NCBI GenBank assembly: GCA_030636485.1
Contig: DAOVWV010000002.1
Span: forward strand, 1 to 15,642
DNA: 15,642 nucleotides
Direction of reading: 5' to 3'
DNA from: Methyloprofundus sp.
Lineage (GTDB): Bacteria > Pseudomonadota > Gammaproteobacteria > Methylococcales > Methylomonadaceae
The notes beneath the pieces are model-generated. The model was not told where the DNA came from. It saw nothing but the letters and a program-made list of their open reading frames with translations, and did not search any database. The position numbers and the translations under genes were made by a program. Shown piece by piece: positions 7,397 to 15,642 of the stretch. Within the stretch, counting starts at the first letter, position 1; every line of letters begins with the position of its first letter.

Positions 7397-8839
7397 TTAT
7401 ACGTCAGTTCCACCGACGGTTAAGGCATCAATTTTTAACGTGGGCTGGCCGACACCAACGGGGACACTCTGGCCTTCTTTACCGCAGGTACCCACGCCAC
7501 TATCCAGCTCTAGGTCATTACCGACCATGCTGACGCGGGTCAGTACATCTGGACCATTGCCAATCAAGGTCGCGCCTTTTACAGGCTGGGTAATTTTGCC
7601 ATTTTCTATTAAATAGGCTTCACTGGCTGAGAAAACAAATTTCCCCGACGTGATATCCACTTGCCCGCCACCAAAATTTTTCGCATATAAGCCGTTCTGG
7701 ACTGATGCAATGATTTCTTCCGGTTCACTTTCGCCAGGTAACATATAAGTATTGGTCATCCGCGGCATCGGAGTACAGGCATAAGATTCACGCCGCCCGT
7801 TTCCTGTCGGCTTAACCCCCATCAGACGTGCATTCAGCTTATCCTGCATATAGCCTTTTAAAATACCGTCTTCAATCAAGGTCGTGCATTGTGTTGCAGT
7901 CCCTTCATCATCAACCGACAAAGAGCCACGCCGATCCACCAAAGTACCATCGTCCACCACGGTACACAATGAAGAGGCAACCCGCTCACCCACCCGGCCA
8001 CTAAATGCCGAAGTGCCTTTACGGTTAAAGTCACCTTCAAGTCCATGCCCGATGGCTTCATGCAATAAAATACCTGGCCAGCCCGAACCTAATACCACAG
8101 TCATACTACCCGCTGGCGCTGGAATGGCTTCTAAATTAACCAGTGCTTGTCGAACGGCTTCCTGAGCATAGCTAAAGGCTCGATCCTGATCCAGAAAATA
8201 ATTGTAATCAGAACGCGCTCCGCCGCCCATGCCACCTTGTTCACGACGACCATTTTCTTCTACGATGACGCTCACATTCAAGCGCACTAGAGGGCGGACA
8301 TCACCGACTAGTGAACTGCCTTGATTGGCTATCAGTATATGCTCCTGCACACCAACCAGGCTAATAATCACCTGTTCTATGCGCGAATCTAATTGCCGGG
8401 TACGACTGTCCAGCTGACGTAAAAAATCGACTTTTTGCTGATCTGTGATGGAACTTAATGGATTGACCGACGAATAAAGCGGTGAGTAGCTCGGTCTCGA
8501 AGGCAGAGCGATCTTTGCATTTTGCCCCTGACGTGCAATGGCCTTAACGTTTTTTGTTGCCGCCAACAGTTCAGATATTTCAATCTTATCGCTATAGGCC
8601 AACCCTGTTTTCTCACCAGAAAGGACACGCACCCCCGCTCCCTGCTCAATACTGTGGCTACCTTCTCTGATGATACCATCTTCCAGTACCCAGGATTCCG
8701 CGTGGCTGGATTGAAAATAAATATCGCCATCATCGACCGTACCACTGATCAACTGATCCATCACACGATGAATATCACTTTCCTGTATACCGGTAGGGAC
8801 AAGAATGGCCTGTTTTGCTAAGTGTAAAAGATTATCCAT
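7397..8839 (-). CDS. tldD: TldD, metal-binding subunit of the TldD/TldE metalloprotease
   Basis: A 480-residue protein, against 481 in E. coli TldD. The metal site is complete: HEAIGH places H260, E261 and H265, and a late cysteine, C452 in GTCGKEGQ, corresponds to the third zinc ligand of E. coli TldD. Other family hallmarks are the [13 protein letters not shown] block followed by SGRVGE, and [18 protein letters not shown] in the C-terminal third. With PmbA it forms a cytoplasmic heterodimer that cleaves unstructured peptides inside a closed cavity. The gene starts three bases after the nitrilase stop, so it is almost certainly co-transcribed and possibly translationally coupled. In many gammaproteobacteria yjgA lies between tldD and pmbA; here only a repeat-bearing spacer is present. 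Identification is very secure; the physiological substrate in this organism is unknown. Confidence 0.99.
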   Translation of the reverse strand: MDNLLHLAKQAILVPTGIQESDIHRVMDQLISGTVDDGDIYFQSSHAESWVLEDGIIREGSHSIEQGAGVRVLSGEKTGLAYSDKIEISELLAATKNVKAIARQGQNAKIALPSRPSYSPLYSSVNPLSSITDQQKVDFLRQLDSRTRQLDSRIEQVIISLVGVQEHILIANQGSSLVGDVRPLVRLNVSVIVEENGRREQGGMGGGARSDYNYFLDQDRAFSYAQEAVRQALVNLEAIPAPAGSMTVVLGSGWPGILLHEAIGHGLEGDFNRKGTSAFSGRVGERVASSLCTVVDDGTLVDRRGSLSVDDEGTATQCTTLIEDGILKGYMQDKLNARLMGVKPTGNGRRESYACTPMPRMTNTYMLPGESEPEEIIASVQNGLYAKNFGGGQVDITSGKFVFSASEAYLIENGKITQPVKGATLIGNGPDVLTRVSMVGNDLELDSGVGTCGKEGQSVPVGVGQPTLKIDALTVGGTDV

Positions 8840-8842
8840 GAG

Positions 8843-9664
8843 TTACCCGCAGCTAATTTGACGGTGCTGAAGCACCGGAAATGACTCACGGGTTTTATGT
8901 AAACGCGTAAGATCTATATCTGCGGCGACAAAGCCCGCATTGGTTTTTTTGCAGCCCATCACAGTTCCCCAGGGATCAATAATCATACTATGCCCATAAG
9001 TCTGCCGCCCATTCACATGAAATCCACCCTGATTCGGTGTAATAACATAACACAGGTTTTCAACCGCCCGCGCCCGCAGTAAGAGCTCCCAATGCGCAGC
9101 CCCTGTTTTTTCGGTGAAAGCAGAAGGCAGAATAAGCACTTCCATACCTTGTTCTTGCAGAGTGCGAAATAACTCAGGAAAACGCAGATCATAACAAATG
9201 GCAATGCCGAGCTTGCCAAAAGGACTATCGATGACTAAGGGTTCAGACCCTTTACTAATGGTATCCGATTCACGATATACCTCTTCAGTCCCCGGAACAT
9301 GGACATCGAATAAATGAATTTTATCATAACGGGCAACACGCTCCCCCTGATCGTTATAGACCAGGCAGGCGGAGAGTATTTTGTTTTCATCAGTTGGGTC
9401 AGCAATCGGCATGGTGCCAGCAACAATCCACACCGCATGTTTTTTTGCGCTATTCGCCAGAAAGTCCTGGATAGGCCCAGCACCGTCCTGTTCTTTATTC
9501 TTTATTTTATCAAATTCGGTTTGCCCCATTAAGGCAAAATTCTCCGGTAAGGCAACTAATTTTGCCCCCGCTTTTACCGCCTCGGCAATAAGACGTTCGG
9601 CTTCAATTAAATTGGAACTGATATTGGGGCTGGATGCCATTTGTATGGCCGCACATTTACTCAT
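8843..9664 (-). CDS. Nitrilase-superfamily amidohydrolase, Nit1-like
   Basis: A 273-residue carbon-nitrogen hydrolase. The catalytic triad of the superfamily is present: E41 in LPENF, K115 in YDKIHLFD and C157 in CYDLRFPE. The YDKIHLFDV motif and the CYDLRFPELFR context fit the Nit1/NitFhit branch, several members of which are deaminated-glutathione amidases that repair a side product of transaminases. The substrate assignment is therefore likely but inferred. It is a soluble cytoplasmic protein with no signal peptide. The gene is sandwiched between yhdP (27-base gap) and tldD (3-base gap), the usual place for this gene outside the enterobacteria, and is probably in the same operon. Superfamily call is very secure. 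Confidence 0.96.
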   Translation of the reverse strand: MSKCAAIQMASSPNISSNLIEAERLIAEAVKAGAKLVALPENFALMGQTEFDKIKNKEQDGAGPIQDFLANSAKKHAVWIVAGTMPIADPTDENKILSACLVYNDQGERVARYDKIHLFDVHVPGTEEVYRESDTISKGSEPLVIDSPFGKLGIAICYDLRFPELFRTLQEQGMEVLILPSAFTEKTGAAHWELLLRARAVENLCYVITPNQGGFHVNGRQTYGHSMIIDPWGTVMGCKKTNAGFVAADIDLTRLHKTRESFPVLQHRQISCG

Positions 9665-9691
9665 AAATATTACTTTGATTAGATTGACTCA

Positions 9692-12600
9692 TTATGGATG
9701 TTTATCATTCGCTGATGTTATTCCTAAAGCAGGGCTAAATTGCCGATTGATTGTAAATTGTTCCCAAGTCCCTTTTATATCATAAAGCAAGCTTAATAAT
9801 AAGCCGCCTGCACGTTGCTCGCCAATGATCCTTTTGCTAACTGTATTAGCTGCATTGCCGATAATTGTACCAGCAATAGGGAATTTAGGCAGGACTGTTG
9901 CCTGTAAATCAAGCTCTTTAGTCTCTAGGTGGGTTGTGCCAGTTAAGTTGATTTCTGCTGGCATGGCATTAATATGGAAATTCCGGGTACTGACCAAGCC
10001 TTGCTCCAGTAAAACATCCGCAGTGATTTCAGTAAAACTTAAACCTTTTGCGGTAATATCAGAAAAATCAAAGCGTAGACGTTTGAATAATTTCCAGGTA
10101 TCCAACGCGCCCAGTACCCGTCCCAACCCTGGCTCCACCCCTAGAATCCGCCCATCCGTTATGTAGGCTTTAACGTCACCGTTGATTGTCTGTCTGGACA
10201 TTTCCATCGGTGTCCCTTTCCAGTTAAGTGAGAATTGCAATTCAGCAGTCGCATCAATAATATTCTCGGAAAGTTTAAGTTGTTGTAACAAGTGTCCAAA
10301 ATTCTGACTTAATAGGCTACCTTGAATTCTTGTTTCAGTCCCGGGCTTTGTTTGTTGCCAATACCCTGACAAGTCAAGTTCATCTCTGGCAGACTTAATG
10401 CTCAACTGTTTAATAAATAGGCCATCGCCGGACGGTTCTGTCAGTAATGTTAATTTCCCTAAATTATGATTTTGCCAATATAAAGTTCGGCTTTCGAGAT
10501 TGATAGCCGGAAAATCATCCAATGAAAAAGCAGCGCTATCAGATTTAAAGTTTATCGCACCTAAGGTGGATAAATTTAGCTCATCCAATAAAAAGTTAAT
10601 GGTCGCGTTTTTATCCAGCTCTACCGGTATAAAGACACTGCCCTGTGCAAAAGGACTTTGAATAATCCCCTGCCAATGTGGCAGAATTTTTTTAAGCTTA
10701 ATATCCAGGCTGTTTTCAGGCATTAAAAGATTCTTATAATGAACACTAAAAGCTTTTACCCCGGATCTGTCCAGCGTTAAATCCAGCGACAAAGGCCGGA
10801 CTTGCGCCTTCGACTTTGACAAGCGTGAAAAATCCACGGTGACCCCTTCCAGGTCTGTATTTAACTGTAGTCTAGTCGTTTTATCCATATCGCTAGGGAC
10901 ATTCAACGCCAGCTGGTAAGCACTTGTTCCGCTCAAATATGACCATACTGGATTTGAAAATTGATCCGCTAAATGTCTGCTATCCGTCTGCCCTGAAACC
11001 AGCACCTGAGTGTTTTCTTCTTTACTGTCAATTTTTACGACTGCCGGAAAGCCCAGAATATGAGCACTTAAGTGATCACTAAAAATACCCTTTTCAGTGA
11101 TATGCAGTGCCCCATTGATGCCTGTAACAGGTAAATCAACAGCCGCAATATGTAGACGGGAATTTTGCGGCATTGCAGTAATATCAATTCTAGCCGGAAT
11201 ATCAGTCAACGGAATATCCAGATCAAGCTCGGCAGTAAACAAACCTTGCATATCAACAAGCTTATTAACGGTACTTATCTGTTCTTTATACGGGGTTTGC
11301 TGTAAAAAGCGCACCGCTTGAACCAGCTCGCCAGTGATATCTCCTTTAATAGAGAGTGTTTCACTCTGCGTTAATGAGTTAATTTTAATGTTCGCGCGTT
11401 TAATACTCACCTGCTCAGCAAGCCCCTGATAAATATTGACATTTAAACTTTCGGAAAAAAAACGAATGTCCGCCCCTAAGTTCTCGACTAAAGGCCAATT
11501 GTCGGAATAATGTAAATCTACATTTTTAGCCTCAAACAGCACTTCAAACACACCACTGCTATCCGTAAAAGGGTAATCTTTTAATGCACCCTTAAATAAT
11601 ACTCCGCCTTGAGGGATCGAACCGGAGACAAATGCATGATCCAGCCAATCGACCAATGCTGGCGAATCAATAATACCAACCGGCAAATAATGCTGGATTT
11701 GTGCAACATCACGGCCTTGATAAAAATAGCTTTGCAGATTCATACTGAGCGGTTGCTCATTTTTTGGAAAAGTCAGTTGCAGTTTATTTTTGGTCTTGAT
11801 ATCTGCCGTATGTAATGCCAGCATCGGGCTACTAAGTACCCAGCTATCAGCCTGTTGTTGCCAATGCAACTCTCCCAAGACATGATTAAAATGTAACGCT
11901 TTTCTGAATTGAGAAGGTAATGTTAAAGCCATGTGCTCAGAATTGACAACAACCCTGCCCTGTTTTTCCGTGCCTTTAATAGACAGCGAAAGACCACTCA
12001 TGCCCGGAATATCATCCAGTGCTTTATTATGGAATTGATTCAGCTGCCCGCTGATGGCAAACGTTTCTTCCAAGGGTTTAGCCAGAAATAACAAGTCTTT
12101 AATCTCACCTTTAATGGCAAGTGTTTGCAGTGGCTGGTGTAGTTCAGATGTCAGGACTTTATTGCGCGTCATGATACGGCTTAATTTCCCCAGATCCAGC
12201 TGAGGGCAATTAAGCGCAAAATGGCTTAAATCACCTTGATCATTTTGTTCTAATGCAATGGCGAGTGTCGCAATCTCTAAATCAATTTTCCGAGAACTTA
12301 AGTGTGAATTTTGTATCGCAAGTTGCCATTGTTGTTGCTGCTTTTGTAATTTGAATTGCAGTGCAAGCCGGTCTATCGAAAAGAGATTATTCTGTCTATC
12401 CTTTATTTCCGCCTGATTCATTTGTACGCTGCCCTGCATTTGGGACATTTGCGTCGCCTGCCAGTGACTGCGCAATGAAAAATCACCACGCCCTTTTTTA
12501 AAAGCGAAATCAAAGGGCAAATCACCGGTAATGAGTTTTGCAAGCTGGATACCTTTACCCTGTACCAGCAGTTGCGCATCAATACTATCTGGCACAAAGA

Positions 12601-13234
12601 TATTGCCGCTAAATTTCATCGCCAGACCTAATGACTGACCTAAAGCTTCAGGTAAATCCATACTGATAACAACTTTATGCTGCGACTGTTTATTATCAAT
12701 TGTAATATTGACATGCTTCAGCTGTATAGCCTCTGCATTGCGCTTTTCATCCTGCCAATTAATATCACTATCGACCAGTTTGAATTGCCTGCCTTGCATT
12801 AGCCAGTCAGGATTCTGGCTATCCTCGACACTGGGTAAGCCATGAATAGCAATGCTGCCTGATTTTAGGCGCTTTATCGAGAGTTTAGCCCCCATGATGG
12901 TAATCCGCAGAGACTCTATCAAAGGATGTGCAAATGAAGCCAGCAAATCAAGTCCCAGGTGAATTTCCTGTAATTGCAATGCCGCTGGCTGGTGTTCACT
13001 GGCGTGTATTTTAATATCCAGTAAAGCCAGTTCAGGCCTGAAACCCTTTAAGACTCCCTGAATATTGGCAATACTCACCGGCGCACCGAGGTACTGGCTC
13101 AGCTGTACTTCAATATCTGTTTTAAACAGGTGTAATTCGGAGAGAGCAAAACGCAAACCACTGACACTGATTGCCAATGTTAATAATGCCCAGAAACAAA
13201 ACCGAATGGATCCGTAACGGATACGTTTTATCAT
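9692..13234 (-). CDS. yhdP: YhdP, giant AsmA-like envelope protein
   Basis: A 1180-residue protein, somewhat shorter than the 1266 of E. coli YhdP. A single N-terminal membrane anchor covers about residues 11-31 (WALLTLAISVSG core), preceded by a basic MIKRIR. The rest is a long periplasmic, beta-rich repeat region of the DUF3971 and AsmA-like C-terminal type; the last 200 residues (from about VKAYITDGRILGVEPGLGRVLG onward) carry the typical AsmA_2 features. Family knowledge: YhdP, TamB and YdbH are partly redundant bridges that carry phospholipids from inner to outer membrane along a hydrophobic groove. It follows rng by 13 bases and precedes the nitrilase by 27, fitting the conserved rng-yhdP linkage. 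No strong ribosome-binding site is seen, consistent with coupling to rng. Identification is secure from length, topology and gene order. Confidence 0.95.
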   Translation of the reverse strand: MIKRIRYGSIRFCFWALLTLAISVSGLRFALSELHLFKTDIEVQLSQYLGAPVSIANIQGVLKGFRPELALLDIKIHASEHQPAALQLQEIHLGLDLLASFAHPLIESLRITIMGAKLSIKRLKSGSIAIHGLPSVEDSQNPDWLMQGRQFKLVDSDINWQDEKRNAEAIQLKHVNITIDNKQSQHKVVISMDLPEALGQSLGLAMKFSGNIFVPDSIDAQLLVQGKGIQLAKLITGDLPFDFAFKKGRGDFSLRSHWQATQMSQMQGSVQMNQAEIKDRQNNLFSIDRLALQFKLQKQQQQWQLAIQNSHLSSRKIDLEIATLAIALEQNDQGDLSHFALNCPQLDLGKLSRIMTRNKVLTSELHQPLQTLAIKGEIKDLLFLAKPLEETFAISGQLNQFHNKALDDIPGMSGLSLSIKGTEKQGRVVVNSEHMALTLPSQFRKALHFNHVLGELHWQQQADSWVLSSPMLALHTADIKTKNKLQLTFPKNEQPLSMNLQSYFYQGRDVAQIQHYLPVGIIDSPALVDWLDHAFVSGSIPQGGVLFKGALKDYPFTDSSGVFEVLFEAKNVDLHYSDNWPLVENLGADIRFFSESLNVNIYQGLAEQVSIKRANIKINSLTQSETLSIKGDITGELVQAVRFLQQTPYKEQISTVNKLVDMQGLFTAELDLDIPLTDIPARIDITAMPQNSRLHIAAVDLPVTGINGALHITEKGIFSDHLSAHILGFPAVVKIDSKEENTQVLVSGQTDSRHLADQFSNPVWSYLSGTSAYQLALNVPSDMDKTTRLQLNTDLEGVTVDFSRLSKSKAQVRPLSLDLTLDRSGVKAFSVHYKNLLMPENSLDIKLKKILPHWQGIIQSPFAQGSVFIPVELDKNATINFLLDELNLSTLGAINFKSDSAAFSLDDFPAINLESRTLYWQNHNLGKLTLLTEPSGDGLFIKQLSIKSARDELDLSGYWQQTKPGTETRIQGSLLSQNFGHLLQQLKLSENIIDATAELQFSLNWKGTPMEMSRQTINGDVKAYITDGRILGVEPGLGRVLGALDTWKLFKRLRFDFSDITAKGLSFTEITADVLLEQGLVSTRNFHINAMPAEINLTGTTHLETKELDLQATVLPKFPIAGTIIGNAANTVSKRIIGEQRAGGLLLSLLYDIKGTWEQFTINRQFSPALGITSANDKHP

Positions 13235-13247
13235 TATCGACCAACGA

Positions 13248-14702
13248 TCATAACAGGACTACATCATATTGTTCCTGATTGTATTCAGCCTCAGACCTGA
13301 ATTTAATGCGAATTTTTAAAAATGATTCTAAGTCTGCCAACACATCCGCCTCTTCATCAAGTAATTTATCCACCACGGTAACAGAGGCCAACACCAGAAT
13401 TTGCTGTACATTAAATTGTCTGACCTCGCGGATAATTTCGCGAAATATTTCCAGACAAATGGTTTCCGCCGTTTTCATCGCCCCCTTGCCCCCACAGACA
13501 GAGCAAGGCTCACATAAAATATGCGCGAGGCTTTCACGGGTACGCTTGCGGGTCATTTCAACCAAGCCCAAAGCAGACACTTCGGTAATTTTGGTTTTTG
13601 CATGACATTTATCCAGGGTTTTTTCCAATGCCAACAAAACCTGTTGCTTATGCTGCTCACTTTGCATATCAATAAAGTCAATAATGATAATGCCCCCTAG
13701 ATTACGTAGCCTTAATTGACGCGAAATGGCCTGAGCCGCTTCAAGGTTGGTTTTAAAAATGGTTTCTTCCAGGTTTCTCCCCCCCACATACCCCCCGGTA
13801 TTTACATCAACCGTTGTCATCGCCTCAGTCTGATCAAAGATGAGATAGCCACCTGATTTTAAGTAAACTTTACGATCTAAGGCTTTTTCAATTTCATCCT
13901 CGATATTATAAATATCAAATAAAGGGCGCTCACGGGTGTAATGCTCAATAATAGGCAGAATATCAGGAACAAATTCTTCGGCAAATTTAACCAGACGTTG
14001 ATAAGTCAGGCGAGAATCAACTTTTACCTTTTCAATATTATCGGTATACAAATCACGTAAAGTACGGATGCTGAGAGGTAAATCATAATGAATCAATGCT
14101 TTTGGTTCTGCCAATAAGATCTTCTCCTGAATCGAATCCCATAACTGTAACAAAAACAACATATCAGACTCTAAAACAGATTCATCTATACACTCGGCGG
14201 CTGTTCTGGCAATAAAGCCCCCTGCTTTGTGTTTTTCCTGAAAGGCATCCTGAAAAGCACGTAAGCGCTGCCTTTCCGGTTCGTGCTCTATCCGTTGAGA
14301 GACACCGCCCTTAAGCGCATAAGGCATATAAACCTGATAGCGTGAAGGAATGGACAGTTCCATGGTTAAGCGCGCACCTTTACTACTAATGGGATCTTTA
14401 GTGACTTGTACGATAATTTGCTGATTTTCATGCAAGTAATGTTCAATATTTTCCGAATCATTATTCGCCAGTTCCTGACTGGTTAAATCAGACAGGTGTA
14501 AAAAAGCGGTGCGTTCTAAGCCAACATCGACAAATGCGGCCTGCATACCGGGTAAGACACGGCAAACGGTCCCTTTATAAATATTACCGACCAGACCGAG
14601 TTGACGGGTGCGTTCGATAATAATTTCCTGAATCACCCCGTTTTCAACGATGGCAACGCGAGTTTCTGGCGGAGTAACATTGATCAGTATTTCTTCACTC
14701 AT
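13248..14702 (-). CDS. rng: Ribonuclease G
   Basis: A 484-residue protein, close to the 489 of E. coli RNase G. An N-terminal S1 domain (about 36-120, with GNIYKGTVCRVLPGMQAAFVDVG split over 39-61) is followed by the RNase H-like and catalytic DNase I-like regions. The two catalytic aspartates are D299 in TVDVNTG and D342 in IIDFIDM. The zinc-link cysteines fall in CEPCSVCGG (C397, C400, C403). It lacks the long C-terminal scaffold of RNase E, which separates G from E. The enzyme matures the 5' end of 16S rRNA and takes part in mRNA turnover, preferring 5'-monophosphate RNA. Its start overlaps the maf stop by eight bases (14695-14702), so translation of the two is coupled. Very secure. Confidence 0.99.
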   Translation of the reverse strand: MSEEILINVTPPETRVAIVENGVIQEIIIERTRQLGLVGNIYKGTVCRVLPGMQAAFVDVGLERTAFLHLSDLTSQELANNDSENIEHYLHENQQIIVQVTKDPISSKGARLTMELSIPSRYQVYMPYALKGGVSQRIEHEPERQRLRAFQDAFQEKHKAGGFIARTAAECIDESVLESDMLFLLQLWDSIQEKILLAEPKALIHYDLPLSIRTLRDLYTDNIEKVKVDSRLTYQRLVKFAEEFVPDILPIIEHYTRERPLFDIYNIEDEIEKALDRKVYLKSGGYLIFDQTEAMTTVDVNTGGYVGGRNLEETIFKTNLEAAQAISRQLRLRNLGGIIIIDFIDMQSEQHKQQVLLALEKTLDKCHAKTKITEVSALGLVEMTRKRTRESLAHILCEPCSVCGGKGAMKTAETICLEIFREIIREVRQFNVQQILVLASVTVVDKLLDEEADVLADLESFLKIRIKFRSEAEYNQEQYDVVLL

Positions 14703-15273
14703 GGAAAATTTTTATTCCTTCATTCGCTAGTAGTTGTGTCGTTTCAAATAAGGGCAACCCCATAATGCCAGAGAAACTGCCATGAATGGATTGTATAAAA
14801 ATACTGGCTAAGCCCTGTACCGCATAAGCACCTGCTTTATCAGCAGGTTCCCCCGTATGCCAGTATTGTATAATTTCCTGCTCCGAAATGGCACGAAAAG
14901 TCACACTTGAGACCGATAAAATTTGCTGGGTTTGCTGTCCGCGTATAGAAACCGCGCTATAAACCTGATGTGTATTATCGGATAAACGGCTTAACATAGC
15001 GATAGCATGTTGCAGGTTTTCCGGTTTACCCATGATAGTATCCGCCAACACCACCGAAGTATCCGCCGCTAAAACAACCGAATTTTGGGGAGACTGCACC
15101 TGTACAGCCAATGATTTGGCATGTGCAACACGTAGCACATAATCATCCGGTTTTTCCTGATGCAAAAGTGTTTCATCAATATCCGCAGGCTGTATTGTAT
15201 GTTGCAGGCCGATTTGTTTAAGTAGCTCGCTACGGCGCGGTGAAGCGGAAGCTAGAATAAGTTTAGGGGTCAT
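14695..15273 (-). CDS. maf: Maf/YhdE nucleotide pyrophosphatase
   Basis: A 192-residue Maf protein with the family signature at the N terminus (LILASASPRRSELL, 5-18), the acidic DIDET (31-35), the catalytic aspartate D71 in AADTSV and K83 in MGKP. Members hydrolyse non-canonical or specific nucleoside triphosphates to monophosphates and prevent their incorporation into nucleic acid. Placement immediately before rng matches E. coli yhdE, whose product acts on dTTP, UTP and modified uridine triphosphates, so the same specificity is likely but inferred. The start at 15273 begins exactly at the conserved motif; no good ribosome-binding site is visible before it and no convincing promoter was found in the 100 bases upstream. 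It is the first gene of the maf-rng-yhdP-nit-tldD run. Confidence 0.97.
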   Translation of the reverse strand: MTPKLILASASPRRSELLKQIGLQHTIQPADIDETLLHQEKPDDYVLRVAHAKSLAVQVQSPQNSVVLAADTSVVLADTIMGKPENLQHAIAMLSRLSDNTHQVYSAVSIRGQQTQQILSVSSVTFRAISEQEIIQYWHTGEPADKAGAYAVQGLASIFIQSIHGSFSGIMGLPLFETTQLLANEGIKIFHE

Positions 15274-15361
15274 GGTGGTTTTTGGGGGTTATTTTAATGG
15301 AAAGATGGGGATTGAGGGGGGATTATCCAATAAATCTTTTCCTGGCGGAAGTGTCTTTGTT

Positions 15362-15390
15362 GAAAATCATCCTCGTAATGGCTGATTTTC
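15362..15390. repeat. Inverted repeat, 8-base arms
   Basis: GAAAATCA (15362-15369) and TGATTTTC (15383-15390) are perfect reverse complements around a 13-base spacer. It lies about 90 bases upstream of the maf start and directly abuts the next inverted repeat. Function unknown; an operator or a cruciform-type repeat are both possible. Confidence 0.5.
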
Positions 15391-15391
15391 G

Positions 15392-15417
15392 TATAACATG
15401 CCAAATAGGATGTTATA
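15392..15417. repeat. Inverted repeat, 8-base arms with extended pairing
   Basis: TATAACAT (15392-15399) and ATGTTATA (15410-15417) are perfect reverse complements; inside, CC and GG (15401-15402, 15408-15409) can extend the stem past one bulged G. It begins one base after the preceding inverted repeat. No U-tract follows, so it is not a typical terminator. Confidence 0.5.
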
Positions 15418-15499
15418 TAGTTAGAATTATTGTTACTACGCTATAAATATTGCAAATGGATATGTCGTGGTCTATGCTATGGGGGAATGGGTGAAGTAC

Positions 15500-15535
15500 T
15501 TGTTGGCTTGGCTCGCTACGCTCGCAAGCCAACAA
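15500..15535. repeat. Perfect 11-base inverted repeat
   Basis: TTGTTGGCTTG (15500-15510) and CAAGCCAACAA (15525-15535) form a perfect 11-base-pair stem closed by a 14-base loop containing CGCTACG. Its right arm overlaps by five bases the left arm of the next hairpin, so the two structures are mutually exclusive or branch-migrating. Confidence 0.65.
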
Positions 15536-15588
15536 TGGAATTCCGCTCCGGCTCCGTTATATTGCGCGGGTGAATTCCATTGTTAGGC
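15527..15588 (+). repeat. attC-like hairpin (possible integron cassette recombination site)
   Basis: AACAATGGAATTC (15531-15543) and GAATTCCATTGTT (15572-15584) form a perfect 13-base-pair stem; an inner CCGC (15543-15546) can pair with GCGG (15566-15569), leaving two or three unpaired bases on one side. The right end is GTTAGGC (15582-15588), a full match to the R' box GTTRRRY. The left end AGCCAAC (15527-15533) matches RYYYAAC at six of seven positions. The span of 62 bases is within the known attC range. Counter-evidence: the outer boxes do not pair fully, and no integrase or second site is in view. Confidence 0.5.
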
Positions 15589-15642
15589 ACTATATGCACA
15601 AAACCCAGGATACTCGAAATTATGGATGATAGATTACTAAAA

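Larger units (their letters stand above)
15274..15642. other. Intergenic region rich in inverted repeats, no confident gene
   Basis: This 369-base stretch upstream of maf holds no gene I can support. Its left 85 bases are the maf leader, with only weak promoter-like sequence (GATAAT with a poor -35). From 15362 on it carries four inverted repeats, listed separately. A plus-strand frame is open from 15425 to a stop at 15584-15586 but has only a short possible product (35 residues from ATG 15479) that reads through two of the hairpins, so it is more likely a remnant than a gene. An ATG at 15622 opens a frame that leaves the window after seven codons. Confidence 0.7.

Noticed and set aside
7876..8821. 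Several frames of 60-100 codons on both strands within tldD.
   Set aside because: They are shadows of the strongly conserved tldD frame.
9314..9785. Plus-strand frames of 72 and 134 codons opposite the nitrilase gene.
   Set aside because: They lie antisense to a gene with a complete catalytic triad and show no recognisable features.
13771..13800. Runs of C (seven and six) in rng that could signal a frameshift.
   Set aside because: The reading frame is intact across them and the conserved catalytic NTGGYVGG motif is read correctly.
15479..15586. 35-residue plus-strand open frame ending in the attC-like site.
   Set aside because: It has no ribosome-binding site and consists mostly of read-through of two hairpins; it was kept only as context for the attC-like finding.
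1..15642. CRISPR arrays, tRNA or rRNA genes and transposase genes.
   Set aside because: No regularly spaced direct repeats, cloverleaf-type sequence or transposase motif was seen on either strand.

Overview
The window looks like chromosomal DNA of an AT-leaning gammaproteobacterium. The block maf, rng, yhdP, nitrilase, tldD matches the conserved gammaproteobacterial neighbourhood (yhdE-rng-yhdP-tldD in E. coli; a nitrilase gene sits between yhdP and tldD in many other members). Short dispersed palindromes of the kind common in Methylococcales and Thiotrichales suggest one of those orders, but the genus cannot be fixed from sequence alone. Every confident gene lies on the minus strand, so transcription runs from high to low coordinates.

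Right to centre (15273 down to 5921) is housekeeping: Maf (YhdE-type nucleotide pyrophosphatase), RNase G, the giant AsmA-like envelope protein YhdP, a Nit-type amidohydrolase, TldD, then, after a 144-base spacer holding a REP-like palindrome, PmbA/TldE. Maf and rng overlap by 8 bases and the next gaps are 13, 27 and 3 bases, so maf to tldD looks like one operon. TldD and PmbA together form the TldD/TldE metalloprotease.

Left of pmbA (5787 down to the window edge) is an accessory defence module. After a hairpin terminator and a plausible promoter come a 1165-residue protein of the STY4851/YjiT (DruH-like) family, a VapB-like antitoxin, a PIN-domain VapC-like toxin, and the N-terminal 529 residues of a large DEAH helicase that runs off the window. 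The large protein plus large helicase match the two-gene layout of Druantia type III (druH + druE). The notable feature is a complete toxin-antitoxin pair sitting between the two Druantia genes, joined by a 1-base gap, an ATGA overlap and a 33-base gap. The two Druantia-like genes also share an identical 14-base ribosome-binding region.

The right end (15274 to 15642) has no confident gene. It contains four inverted repeats in about 230 bases. The last resembles an integron attC site and ends in a perfect GTTAGGC box, with the possible start of a plus-strand gene just beyond it.
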